Below are positions 7,659 through 17,600 of a stretch of 64,000 bases of DNA, piece after piece (the stretch's first letter is position 1; each line of letters opens with the position of its first letter). The notes under the pieces are model-generated. The model ran no database searches. It saw only the letters and a program-made list of their open reading frames with translations, and was not told the DNA's origin. This DNA is from Terriglobia bacterium (GTDB taxonomy: Bacteria > Acidobacteriota > Terriglobia > JAJPHL01): NCBI GenBank assembly GCA_021325275.1, contig JAJPHL010000045.1, positions 62,001 through 126,000 of the forward strand. Direction: 5' to 3'. Position numbers and translations under genes: made by a program.

Positions 7659-10600
7659 GCTTGTTTCTCCGCTGCCGCGTGGTGATCACGTCCGCTCAGC
7701 ACATAGTGGACCACCGGGGTCACGAGCAGCGACAACACCATCGACGCCAGCAATCCGCCGATCACGGCGATCGCCAGCGGTTGCAGCATTTGCGACCCCG
7801 CGCCCACCGCCAGCGACAGCGGAATCATGCCGGCGACGGTCGCCAGCGCGGTCATCAGGATGGGACGCAAGCGGCGCTCGCCCGCTTCCAGCATCGCTTC
7901 CCTCGGCGACGCGCCTTGCGCGCGGAATTTTTGGTCCGCATCGAGCAGCAGGATTCCGTTCTTCGCCACGATACCCACAACCATGATCAGTCCCATGAAC
8001 GACGAGATGTTGAACGACGTCCGTGTGACTAACAACGCGAAGAAAACGCCGGATGTCGAGAGCAGGGCGGAGGTAACGATCGCGGTGGGCGCGGCGAAAT
8101 CGCGGAACTCGAAGAGCAGCACCATGAAGACGAGCACCACGGCCAAAACGAGAACGAACGCCAAGTCCTTGTATGCTTTCTGCTGCTCCTCGTAGACCCC
8201 GCCATAAATCACGCGGATTTCCGGCGGAACTTGCAATTCGGCGACGGCTTTCTGCACGATCGCCATTCCTTTGCCCAAGCTGAGTCCGCCGCGGAATCGT
8301 CCCGTGACCGCGATATATCGCTGCAAGTTTTCGCGGCGCACCTCAGTCTGTCCCACTTCCGTGGTGATCGTGGCCAGCGCGCCGAGTGTGGCCGTTTTTC
8401 CCGTGGCGTTACTGGTGATGATGGTGTCGCGGATGCGGTCGAGCGACATTTTCTTGCCTTGCGGGAAGCGCACGCGAATGGTGTACGCGCGATCGTTCAC
8501 CACCACGGGCGTGGCCGCTTCTTCGCCTTGCAGGAGCGCGCTGACGTCGGTCTCGATTTCCTGCGCCGTGAATCCTGCGCGCGCCGCTACGCCGGCGTCC
8601 ACGGTCATTACCAGCGCCGGTCCGCTGATGGTGCTTTCGATTCCATCTTTGACCTCGTCGACGCCTTCAATCTTTTTCACTTTGTTGGCGACTTTCGGTC
8701 CCCAAACTTTCAGCAGCGCGGGATCTTGCGAGAACAGCTTGATCTCCATCGGCTCGGGCGAGCCGGTGAGATCACCGATCATGTCTTGCAGCAATTGCGG
8801 GAATTCCACGTCGAGCTGCGGATACTGTGCTTGAACTTTCTTGCTGATGTCGGCGATCACGGCGTCGACGCTGCGCCGCGGCGTGGGCTTCAGGCGCACG
8901 GAGAAATCGCCTCGGTGCGCTTCGGTGACGGCGGCCAATCCCAGCTCCAGTCCCGTGCGGCGCGACGTTCCCGCGACTTCCGGCGTCGCTTGCAGGATTT
9001 TTTCCACGCCCAGCAATACTTTGTTCGTGTCCTCCAGGGAAGACCCTGCCGGCATCAAGTAATCGAGAATAAATCCGCCTTCGTCCATCGCCGGCAGCAG
9101 ATCGGAATCGAGCGCCTGAAAACAGAAATACGACCCAGCGACGAGCACGATCGATCCCAACCCGAGCGCCCAAGGATAATCGAGAACCAACTTCAACGCG
9201 CGATCATAGATCGCGGTCAAGCGGCCCATGAAGCCGCTTGTGTGTTCATGGCCACCCTCGTGTTCCTCGTGTTTGCGCTCGCCGCGCAGCAAATAGTGGC
9301 TGAGCGTCGGCGTCCAAGTGACCGCCAGCGCCAGCGAGGTGAGCAGCGCCGCGCCCACCGTGACCGCCAGGGCGCGGAAAAACGTGCCCGTGACTCCGGC
9401 AATCGAAATCAGCGGCAGGAAGACCACGATCGGCGTGATCGTCGACCCGACCAGGGGCACGCGAATCTCGCGCAGCGCGCTGCGGATGGCGTCGGCGCGC
9501 GATTGTCCGGAGTCGCGGTGTAGCACGATGTTTTCGACAACCACGATGGCGTCGTCGATCACCAGACCCACGGCGGCGGCGAGTCCGCCGAGCGTCATCA
9601 AGTTTAAGCTCTGGCCGATCGCACGCAGCACAATCAGCGTGATCGCGATGGTAGCGGGAATCACCAGACCCGCGACGAGCGAACTGCCCCAATCGCGCAG
9701 GAAAAGCACCAGGATGACGGCGGCGAGAATCAATCCAATGATGATCGCGTCACGCACGCTGGCGATGGAGTCGCGCACCAGCTCCGATTGGTCGTAGTAC
9801 GTTTGCACTTGCACGCCGCTCGGCAGCGTTTTCTTGATGTCGCTGAGTTCTTGTTCCGCCAGATCGCGCACGGCGACGGTGTTGGAGTTTGGTTGGCGAA
9901 AAATATTCACGAGCACCGCGGGCTTGCCGTTCGCCGTGACCATCGTATAGACCGGCATCACCGACGTATGCACGGTCGCCACGTCGCGCACGCGCACCGG
10001 CACGCCGTTCGGCGTCGTGCGGATCACGATGTCGGCGATTTGCGAGGGATCCTTGGTTTGCCCGGTGACGAGCGCGAGCGAGAGCTCGTGATTGTTCTCG
10101 ATCAAGCCGGGCGAATCGATCATGTTGGTCTTGGCGACGGCGTCGAGAATCGCCGGCACCGAAACTTGCGCCTGCAAGAGCTTCGCGGGATCGGGCTCGA
10201 TCTGAAACTCCGGAACTTTTCCGCCCTGGACCACCACCATCGACACGCCGATCACGCGATTCAAGCGTGGCTTCAGCGTGTAGGTGGCCAGCTCCCACAA
10301 ATCGCTTTGCGTCATACTCTGCGACGTGAGACTGTAGGCGAGAATCGGGAACGCCGCAAACGTCAGGCGATTCGATGTGACTTTTGCGGTGGGCGGCAAG
10401 TTCGCTTGGGCGCGCGCCAGCGCCGCATTTACGTATTGCAGCGTCTGGAACATGTCCACGTTCCAGTTGAAGAACAAATCCACTTCCGCATCGCCGCGGG
10501 CCGTGATGGAGCGGACCATTTCCAGACCCGGCACGCTGTTCATCGCTTCTTCGATCGGTCGCGTGACCGTGACTTGCGTTTGATTGATGGGGGAAACGCC

Positions 10601-10780
10601 GTTATCGACGCCCACCACGACGCGCGGGAAATCGGTGGACGGGAAGACCGATACCGGAATCGAAAACGCCAGATACGCGCCCACCGCCACGAACGTGACG
10701 ATGACGAAGATCACGGGTTTCGAGAAGCGCGCGGTCCAGTGCTCCGCACCGCTCTCGATCTGATCGGGCCGCTCGCTCAT
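7655..10780 (-). CDS. RND efflux transporter permease (second pump)
   Basis: A 1041-residue inner-membrane RND pump. Typical features are the N-terminal helix around residue 25 followed by F-P-S-T-D-F-P-R-V-V-V, the proton-relay aspartates in G-L-V-I-D-D-A-I-V-V-V-E-N, and G-I-V-A-K-N-G-I-L-L-L-D in the second half. A charged Glu/His stretch (H-E-E-H-E-G-G-H-E-H) lies in the cytoplasmic loop between the two halves. It is the last gene of a minus-strand operon in the order channel, adaptor, permease, each overlapping the next by 4 bases. This order differs from the first pump in the window (adaptor, permease, channel), so the two operons are not a recent tandem duplication. The substrate is unknown; the His-rich loop hints at a metal but is weak evidence. 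Confidence 0.94.
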   Translation of the reverse strand: MSERPDQIESGAEHWTARFSKPVIFVIVTFVAVGAYLAFSIPVSVFPSTDFPRVVVGVDNGVSPINQTQVTVTRPIEEAMNSVPGLEMVRSITARGDAEVDLFFNWNVDMFQTLQYVNAALARAQANLPPTAKVTSNRLTFAAFPILAYSLTSQSMTQSDLWELATYTLKPRLNRVIGVSMVVVQGGKVPEFQIEPDPAKLLQAQVSVPAILDAVAKTNMIDSPGLIENNHELSLALVTGQTKDPSQIADIVIRTTPNGVPVRVRDVATVHTSVMPVYTMVTANGKPAVLVNIFRQPNSNTVAVRDLAEQELSDIKKTLPSGVQVQTYYDQSELVRDSIASVRDAIIIGLILAAVILVLFLRDWGSSLVAGLVIPATIAITLIVLRAIGQSLNLMTLGGLAAAVGLVIDDAIVVVENIVLHRDSGQSRADAIRSALREIRVPLVGSTITPIVVFLPLISIAGVTGTFFRALAVTVGAALLTSLALAVTWTPTLSHYLLRGERKHEEHEGGHEHTSGFMGRLTAIYDRALKLVLDYPWALGLGSIVLVAGSYFCFQALDSDLLPAMDEGGFILDYLMPAGSSLEDTNKVLLGVEKILQATPEVAGTSRRTGLELGLAAVTEAHRGDFSVRLKPTPRRSVDAVIADISKKVQAQYPQLDVEFPQLLQDMIGDLTGSPEPMEIKLFSQDPALLKVWGPKVANKVKKIEGVDEVKDGIESTISGPALVMTVDAGVAARAGFTAQEIETDVSALLQGEEAATPVVVNDRAYTIRVRFPQGKKMSLDRIRDTIITSNATGKTATLGALATITTEVGQTEVRRENLQRYIAVTGRFRGGLSLGKGMAIVQKAVAELQVPPEIRVIYGGVYEEQQKAYKDLAFVLVLAVVLVFMVLLFEFRDFAAPTAIVTSALLSTSGVFFALLVTRTSFNISSFMGLIMVVGIVAKNGILLLDADQKFRAQGASPREAMLEAGERRLRPILMTALATVAGMIPLSLAVGAGSQMLQPLAIAVIGGLLASMVLSLLVTPVVHYVLSGRDHHAAAEKQA

Positions 10781-12141
10781 GGTTTCTTCGCCCCGGTTGA
10801 AGACGCTTTGCCGGTGGCGCCCTTCGCACCGTCTTCCGGTTTCTCTTCGTCGGCGTTCTCGTCCTCGTCTTCTTCCTGCTTCGGCGCTTGCACCGTGACC
10901 TTGGCTTTGTCCTCCAGACCCAAGCCGCCGCTCGTCACCACTTGCTCGCCTTCCTGCAATCCACTGATGATTTGGACGCGCGCGCCTTGACGCACGCCCA
11001 CATTGATGCGGCGCTCGTGGGCTTTGTTGTCGGAGGTGACGACCATCACTTTTTGTCCGCCGTCGTCGGCGTTCAGCAACGCGGTCGCCGGCACGACGAT
11101 GGTGTTCTGGATCGTTTCCGCAACGATCGCGACGCGCACCGTTCCCCCGGGCTTCAATTTCTCTTCCTTATTTTCCGCCTGCACCCAAACTTCCACGGTT
11201 GTCGTGTTCGGATCCACCGCGGGACTCACTACCGTGACTTTTCCGGGGATGTCGCCGTCCGGTCCGGTCAGTCGCGCGGGCCGGCCGACTTTGATCGCCG
11301 CCGCGTCTTTCACCGGAACATTGGCGCGCGCGACGATTTCATGAATGTCGACGATCGTGATGAGCGGCGCGCCGTTCGCCGGCATTTCTCCCGGATAAAG
11401 CGGACGGTCGGCGACAATTCCCGCGATCGGGCTGTGAATTTCCGCGTACTGCACTTGCGCGGCGGCCGTTTCGTAATGCGCTTTGGCGGCGCTCATCTGC
11501 GCTTGCGCGGTGCGGATCGACTCCCGCCGCGACACGTTTGTGAATCCCTCGAGGTGCCGCTTCGCGGTGTCGTATTGGCTCTGCGCCTGCACCATGGCCA
11601 CGCGCGCGTCGTCCACCAGTTTTGCGGCGAGCGCGCCTTCCTGCTGAAGCTTCACGCGATTCTCGTAAACGCGTTTGGCGGCTTCGAGGGCTTGCTCGTC
11701 CGCTTTCACATCGGATTCCGCTTTCGTCTTGTCTTCTTCCACCGTGGCGCCGGTCAGCGTTTGATACGCGGCTTGCGCGGCGTCGTATTGCTGTTTGCTT
11801 TCCTCGGCCGCGGCGGTGAGGTCGGTGCCTTCCAGTGTCAGGAGCAACTTGCCGGCCGTGACATGATCGCCGCGATTCACGAGCACCTTTTTCACCGGCG
11901 CGCTCATCTTCGACGTCACATTCGCCTGGTTGATTGGATACAACACGGCGTCGGCGCTGATCACGTGATCGATGGCGCCGCGCGACGCGGCTTCCACCGT
12001 CACTGGCGTGGGCGCTTCAGCTTCCTTCTTTTCGTCGGCGTCTTTCTTACAGCCGGCGGCCACAAACAATGACGCGGCGAGCAAGACCGGTACCAAGGTC
12101 TTGCCAAGGAAGAAAGTCTTGCGATGGATGGGCATGATCAA
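10777..12141 (-). CDS. RND efflux periplasmic adaptor lipoprotein
   Basis: A 454-residue membrane-fusion protein with a lipoprotein signal ending V-A-A-G-C (Cys31). The body follows the AcrA/MdtA plan: a lipoyl-like half motif (K-V-L-V-N-R-G-D-H-V-T-A-G-K-L-L), a long coiled-coil hairpin (about 95-195), the returning lipoyl half (I-H-S-P-I-A-G-I-V), then beta-barrel and membrane-proximal domains. The C-terminal 40 residues are an unusual acidic then Lys/Ala/Gly-rich tail (E-E-D-E-D-E-N-A-D-E-E). The ATG three codons in (M-P-I-H-R-K) is an equally good start. It overlaps both neighbours by 4 bases and is part of the same pump as the flanking permease and channel. Confidence 0.93.
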   Translation of the reverse strand: MIMPIHRKTFFLGKTLVPVLLAASLFVAAGCKKDADEKKEAEAPTPVTVEAASRGAIDHVISADAVLYPINQANVTSKMSAPVKKVLVNRGDHVTAGKLLLTLEGTDLTAAAEESKQQYDAAQAAYQTLTGATVEEDKTKAESDVKADEQALEAAKRVYENRVKLQQEGALAAKLVDDARVAMVQAQSQYDTAKRHLEGFTNVSRRESIRTAQAQMSAAKAHYETAAAQVQYAEIHSPIAGIVADRPLYPGEMPANGAPLITIVDIHEIVARANVPVKDAAAIKVGRPARLTGPDGDIPGKVTVVSPAVDPNTTTVEVWVQAENKEEKLKPGGTVRVAIVAETIQNTIVVPATALLNADDGGQKVMVVTSDNKAHERRINVGVRQGARVQIISGLQEGEQVVTSGGLGLEDKAKVTVQAPKQEEDEDENADEEKPEDGAKGATGKASSTGAKKP

Positions 12142-13457
12142 AAAGTCCCCATGAGAATTTGCAAGTTAGCGACGGCCACGCGATAGCGCACCAAGCCGTC
12201 GTCGGCGGCATTGCGCGCGGCCGTGACGGTATTTTGCGCGTCCACCACTTCGAACGCCGTCGATTCACCGGCTTGATAGCGCAACAGCGTGAGACGGAGG
12301 TTTTCCTTAGCCAAGTCGAGCGACGAGCGCAGCGATTCGACTTGCTTTTGCGACGTATCGGCTTCGGCGTGCGCCTGCGCGATGTTGCTTTGCACCGTGC
12401 GTCGCGCCGTCGCGAGGTCGATGGCCGCTTGGTCGCGCTTGTACTCGGCTTGTTTCACTTTGCTGCGCGTCGATCCCCAATTCCACACGGGAATGTTTAG
12501 CGTGGCTTGCGCGGCGTATCCCACATTGAGGCGGCGAACCTCTTCGCCCGGCACGTCTCCGGGGACGGTGATGTGGAGCGCGAACTGGGTGGAGTTCAGT
12601 CCGTAGAAAAAGTCCAGGCCGAACGATGGCAGATACTGGTACCTGGCCACGACAATTTCCAGGCCCGCTTCTTTCAACTCCGCTTCGGCCGCTTGCAGGT
12701 CGGGATTCGTTGCCGACGCCTGCGCGGCAGCCTCGGGCTTCGCGGGAAGCGCGGGCGATTGCTGCAAATCGTCCTCGACGTTGTAGTCGGCGTTGAAATC
12801 CGGAAAAATCAAAACGCCCAGCGCCATTTTGGCTTTCTGCACCGCGAGATTCGCGTCCACGACATCGCGCTGGCGCTGCTGCAAATCGATTTGCGCCTTG
12901 ATCACGTCGGAGTGCGCGGCCTCGCCGCCCTTTTCTTGCTTCTGCGTGATGTCGAGGAAATGAGCCGCTTCCTCGACACTGGTGGTTTGATTCGCGGCGT
13001 GCCGCTCGGCGCCGATGATCGCGTAATAGTCCTGCACGACGGTGTTGTTCAATCCGCGCGACGCGACCTCGGCTTTCGCGCGTGTTACCGCTTCGGCGGC
13101 CATGGCGCGGCGCACTTCGCCTTGTCGGATAGCGTCGAGCAACTCCTCGTGGACCTGCGCTTGTTCGTTGTAGACGTGAACGCCGTCGTTGGAAATGAAA
13201 ACCCCGGACGACGAGCCGTTGGGTTGCGTGTAGATAAATTGATTGAGGGCATTCACCGTGGGCAACTTGGCGGCCTTGGCTTGAAACGTGTCTTCTTTTG
13301 CCAGGAGCACGTTGAGGTTGGCGCTTTGGATTTGTCCGGCGTATTTCCGGGCCCGTTCAAGCGCGTCCTTCAACGTGATGTTGGGCGTTTGGGCGGCGAG
13401 GCCCGCGCACACGAAGATCCAAGCTAGACGGTGAATCATTGTGTTCCATTGGACCAT
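12138..13457 (-). CDS. TolC-family outer-membrane efflux protein
   Basis: A 439-residue outer-membrane channel protein. A signal peptide (I-H-R-L-A-W-I-F-V-C-A-G-L-A-A-Q) leads into I-T-L-K-D-A-L-E-R-A, the usual opening of TolC repeats, and two helical halves follow (second conserved block N-P-D-L-Q-A-A-E-A-E-L-K-E-A). Unlike the channel of the first operon it has no lipobox. Start: ATG 13457 has an AAGGA ribosome site 5-9 bases upstream, while the in-frame ATG at 13439 gives a more compact signal peptide; both are possible. It is the first gene of the operon, facing a YncE-like gene across 80 bases that carry two direct-repeat operators, one of which overlaps this gene's ribosome-binding site. 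Confidence 0.92.
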   Translation of the reverse strand: MVQWNTMIHRLAWIFVCAGLAAQTPNITLKDALERARKYAGQIQSANLNVLLAKEDTFQAKAAKLPTVNALNQFIYTQPNGSSSGVFISNDGVHVYNEQAQVHEELLDAIRQGEVRRAMAAEAVTRAKAEVASRGLNNTVVQDYYAIIGAERHAANQTTSVEEAAHFLDITQKQEKGGEAAHSDVIKAQIDLQQRQRDVVDANLAVQKAKMALGVLIFPDFNADYNVEDDLQQSPALPAKPEAAAQASATNPDLQAAEAELKEAGLEIVVARYQYLPSFGLDFFYGLNSTQFALHITVPGDVPGEEVRRLNVGYAAQATLNIPVWNWGSTRSKVKQAEYKRDQAAIDLATARRTVQSNIAQAHAEADTSQKQVESLRSSLDLAKENLRLTLLRYQAGESTAFEVVDAQNTVTAARNAADDGLVRYRVAVANLQILMGTF

Positions 13458-13463
13458 GTGTTC

Positions 13464-13515
13464 CTTAAGAAACGCTTAAGCGTCGGCCGCGGCGGCTTCT
13501 TCAGATAACTTTCAG
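13464..13515. promoter_or_regulatory. Two OmpR/PmrA-type direct-repeat boxes between divergent genes
   Basis: Box 1 is CTTAAG-N5-CTTAAG (13464-13469 and 13475-13480), a perfect 6-base direct repeat with an 11-base period. Box 2 is CTTCAG-N5-TTTCAG (13499-13504 and 13510-13515), again with an 11-base period. OmpR/PhoB-family response regulators bind such repeats one helical turn apart, and box 1 equals the PmrA-type consensus as I remember it. The boxes lie between the efflux operon start (13457, minus) and the YncE-like gene start (13538, plus) and could control both. Box 1 overlaps the ribosome-binding site of the channel gene. No matching response regulator is encoded in the window. Confidence 0.6.
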
Positions 13516-13537
13516 CTTACGCGGTTACGCTGGCGGC

Positions 13538-14533
13538 ATGAAAAAAACGATTCTAGCTCTTCTCGTTGTCACGGGCTTGGCGTTCGCCGCGCCGCCCACT
13601 TATAAGGTTGTCACGAAGATCAAGATTGGCGGGGCCACTCGCTGGGATTACGGTTATCTTGACAGCGACAATCATCGCCTCTATGTTTCGCACGGCACGC
13701 AAACCGAAGTGATCGATACCACGACGGACAAACTCGTCGGCACGATCCCGGATACGAAGGGCGTGCACGGCATCGCGATTGCCAACGACTTGGGCAAAGG
13801 TTTCACGAGCGACGGCCAGGATAACGACGTCACCATGTTCGACATCAAGACGCTTAAGGTGTTGGGCAAAATCAAGACAGGCCAAAATCCCGACGCCATC
13901 ATCTACGAGCCGGTCACGCATCGCGTCTTCACCTTCAACGGACGCTCCAGCGATGCCACCGCAATCGACGCGAAGACCGGCGACGTTCTCGCCGCGTCGA
14001 TTCCGGTGGGTGGGAAGCCTGAGTTCGCGCAAGTCGACGGCAAGGGTCACATCTACGCGAACATCGAGGACAAGAACGAGATCATCGAGGTCGACGCCAA
14101 GAACAACGTGGTGGCCAAGCGTTACTCCATCGCGCCCTGCGACGGTCCAAGCGGATTGGCGATGGATCCCAAGAAACTGCGGCTCTACTCGGTGTGCAGC
14201 AACAAAATGATGGTGGTGAGCGATCCAGCGACGGGCAAAGTGCTGGCCTCGCCAGCGGCGGGCCCCGGCATGGACGGCGTGGCGTTCGACGACGGCTACG
14301 CGTTTAGCGCCAATGGCGGTGATGGCACGATCACGATGGTCGGCGAAACATCGCCGGGGAAATTCGAACCGGTAGCGACGATCCAAACGATGAAACTCGC
14401 GCGCACCATCGCGGCGGATCAGAAAGCGCACAAACTCTATTTGCCGGTGGCGGAACTCGGCGATCAGAAGGACGCCAAAGGCCGCCCGCAGCCGGTGCCC
14501 GATAGCTTCCAGATCATCGTAGTAGGGCGTTAG
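13538..14533 (+). CDS. Exported YncE-like beta-propeller protein
   Basis: A 331-residue protein with a clear Sec signal peptide (K-K-T-I-L-A-L-L-V-V-T-G-L-A-F-A, cleavage before A-P-P). The rest is a run of beta-propeller blades of the YVTN/YncE type: L-Y-V-S-H-G-T-Q-T-E-V-I-D, V-T-M-F-D-I-K-T-L-K-V-L-G-K-I-K-T-G-Q-N-P-D and similar, about seven. Such proteins sit in the periplasm or on the surface; YncE itself binds DNA but most members have no assigned role. Divergent from the RND operon and possibly under the same regulator. A GC-rich hairpin follows the stop codon. Confidence 0.85.
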   Translation: MKKTILALLVVTGLAFAAPPTYKVVTKIKIGGATRWDYGYLDSDNHRLYVSHGTQTEVIDTTTDKLVGTIPDTKGVHGIAIANDLGKGFTSDGQDNDVTMFDIKTLKVLGKIKTGQNPDAIIYEPVTHRVFTFNGRSSDATAIDAKTGDVLAASIPVGGKPEFAQVDGKGHIYANIEDKNEIIEVDAKNNVVAKRYSIAPCDGPSGLAMDPKKLRLYSVCSNKMMVVSDPATGKVLASPAAGPGMDGVAFDDGYAFSANGGDGTITMVGETSPGKFEPVATIQTMKLARTIAADQKAHKLYLPVAELGDQKDAKGRPQPVPDSFQIIVVGR

Positions 14534-14553
14534 CGCCCGCGCGGTCCTCAACG

Positions 14554-14577
14554 CCGGGCGAGTCAAGCCTCGCCCGG
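14554..14577 (+). terminator. GC-rich hairpin after the YncE-like gene
   Basis: A perfect 9-base-pair stem (14554-14562 with 14569-14577) with a 6-base loop, 20 bases after the stop codon. It has no T-tract, so it is either a weak or factor-assisted terminator or only a 3'-end stabiliser. Confidence 0.4.
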
Positions 14578-14657
14578 TGATGGTGGCTCAAACCGCCGCA
14601 CTCCAAAAAAGATTCTGGTTCTCTCGACACGCGGCAAGCGCATAATGATGCGTGCTG

Positions 14658-17600
14658 ATGGACCAGCCGATCTCCCTTTGTCAGGTTCTCGAAGAAGAAT
14701 TTGCCGGATTGCACAGCGACTCCGCGCACGGACTCGATCCCTACCGCGCGCCCGCTAGCGCCGAGGAAGAACAGCGGCGCCTGGAAGATTTGCGCGCGCG
14801 CATTCACGCGCTGCACCGCAAGCAGTCGGCATTGTGCATCTCCGGCGGCGGCATTCGCAGCGCCACTTCGGGACTCGGCGCGCTGCAAGGATTGGCGCGC
14901 AACGGGCTTCTCGCGCAATTCGATTATCTCTCCACGGTTTCCGGCGGCGGCTACGTCGGCGGATGGCTCACCGCGTGGATGCATCATCACACCAACGCCG
15001 TGTTGCAACACGCGCTGGACGCGGCGAAGAAAGACGTTTGCGCCGCCGAGCACGCCGGCGCTGCTCTCGACGGCTGGAATCTGAGCGCGGAAGCAGCGCA
15101 CGCGGCACTCGGGAAAGCGTTGCGACAGTCGCGCGCGGCCGCCATGCTTTCGTTGGAGAAGCTGAGCTCGCTGGCGATATATCACGCCAGCCGAGGGCTG
15201 GAGATTTGGCCCGATCCCGCGGCGGATAGCTCGGCGACCGCCGAAATCCAGCCGCCGTTTGAATCGGCGTGCCGTTGGCTTCTGCGATTGCGCGAACGAT
15301 GCCGCGAACACCCGCAGGCCGAACCGCGCGTCGGCCAAATTCGCGCGTCGGCGGAGCTTTGCTACTACAAATTGCGCGAAATCGACGACGCCGTTCGCGG
15401 CACACCGGACACGCCGGCCTCCGCCGGGGCGCTCGACGCGCTGGGCAATCACGCCGAATGCGTGGAGAAATGGCGCGCCGCCTCGGACGCCGCGCTCGAC
15501 GCGGTGAATCGACTCGCGTCGCAAGTGCGGCGCGCGTCATTGCGCTCGGGCCCCGACGTCGTCGCGGTTTTGAGGCAACCGAACGCCGCCGAGGAGGTCA
15601 CGCGAGAGGCGCTACATGCGCTTATCGCGCAAGACTTGTTGTGCCGGCGCGACGGCGACGATCGCGACAAGTTCATCGAGATGCACGAGTCGCGCGGTTT
15701 CTGGGCGCGCTGCTGGTGGAAATGGCGGCACGTGAACTTTCTCGGTTTTCACATGCATCCAGCGCGGGAAGTTGGCGTGCAATCGCTCTCCCATCCGGTG
15801 CGCGACGCCGCGTATCAAATTTCGCGGCGCGCGGTGTTCTCGGGACTAGGCACGTCGGCCGGCCACGGAGATAAACTCGATCCCGAAGCGGAGCCGATTC
15901 GGCGGCTGCGCCAGAACAGCAACTACCTCGATCCGCGCGTCGGCCTGCTCTCCGCCGATACTTGGACTCTGGGCGCCACGGTGATTCGCAATTTGCTGCT
16001 GAACTGGATCGTTTTGCTTCCGGCGCTCGCGGCGATCCTGATGATCCCGCGTTTGCACTTATCGTTCTCCGTGTTGCCGTACCCGCCGTCGCCGTTCGCG
16101 TCGGACAACGAGTGGGGGATGCGGTTGGTTACGATCATGTTCGCCTGCGCCGCGATTCTCTATGGGGCATCCTACTTCCGTCTGCGCCTGGCGTTGCCAA
16201 GCACGGGCGGCAAGCCGCTGACCGAAAACCAGTTTGTCCGCGGCATTTTTCTCGGCTTGCTGGGATTCTCCTGGATCGCCTCCGCGTTGTGGAGTTGGTG
16301 GCGCGAGTCCGACTGGCTGCCGGCCGAATTCCTCTACCGGGCCAATAGCCTGCACCCTGGAGCCGAAGTCCTCATCCTGGCGATCTTGGCGCTGCTGGCC
16401 TTTACGTTTCTCGGTTGGCTCGCCGTGCCGTGGAACCGGATTCGCGAAGACGTTCTCTCGGCGTTTCTTTCCGGGCGCCGCATCGCGGATTTTTTCGCGA
16501 TGCTCATTGTCAACGCCGCCCAGTGGATCCTTATCGTTGCACTGGCGGGCAAGATCAAAACATTCGCCGAGCCGTACCCGTACATTTCCGCGTACGCATG
16601 CTGGGCCACGCCCACCATTCTGCTCACGTTTTGGTTGTCGTTGACCCTCTACCTGGGAATCGCCAGCATGTACACCACCGATGAGGATCGCGAGTGGCAC
16701 GCGCGCACCGGCGGCTGGATTCTGATGGTCCTGGCCGTGATCACCGGCCTCAACGTGATCGTGATTTACGGCGTGCCCCTGTTGCTGAAGGCCAAGGCGC
16801 TGGCGCTCGGCGTGGGAGGCGGCAGCGGAATTATCGCCGTGTGGCTCGGCCGGCAGTCGGCGTCGAAGCCGGGGACGGAGAACTCGCGGCCGGCCTGGGC
16901 TCGGGTGATCTACGATTTCGCGCCGCGGCTGGCGGCGCCGGTTTTCGTCGTACTCTTGCTCGCGTCGCTTTCGTTCGGGACCACGTGGTCGCTGGCCAAG
17001 TTCACTACGATCATGGAACCCTCGAACACGGCGCACGATCAAGCGCAAGAACAGCAGCCCGAATTCGATCCCGACAATGTTCGTCTCAAAGACTTCGCAT
17101 TTAAGGGCGTTACTTCCGCCGCCCATGTGAAGGTCTTGGTCGGCAGCGATCCGCGCGTGTTGCTGGGAATCACCGCTGGTTTGGTGGGGTTGAGCATGCT
17201 GGCCGGCTGGCTGATCAACATGAATAAGTTTTCGCTGCACTTCATGTATCGCAACCGCCTGATCCGCGCCTATCTGGGCGCGTCACGCTCGGCGGCGGAG
17301 CGATCGCCCGATCCGTTTACCGGCTTCGATCAGGACGACAACATCGCCATGCATCAGTTGAGCCGCTATCAAAAGCCGTTCCACGTCTTGAATCTGAATT
17401 TGAATTTGTCGGCGAGCCGGAATCTGGCGTGGCAGCAGCGCATGGGACAATCGTTCACGGTTTCGCCGCTGCACGTAGGGAGTCTGGCGCTAAAGACGCC
17501 GTGCGTACCGTCTCCGCTGTACGGCGCGTATCGCCGGGCGCGCGAATATGCCAGCCTTCCGTCGCAGCACGTCGACCAACATGGAATCACGCTGGGAACG

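Noticed and set aside
10888-12072. 394-codon plus-strand frame opposite the adaptor gene
   Set aside because: Shadow of the adaptor; its translation shows no hydrophobic or domain pattern.
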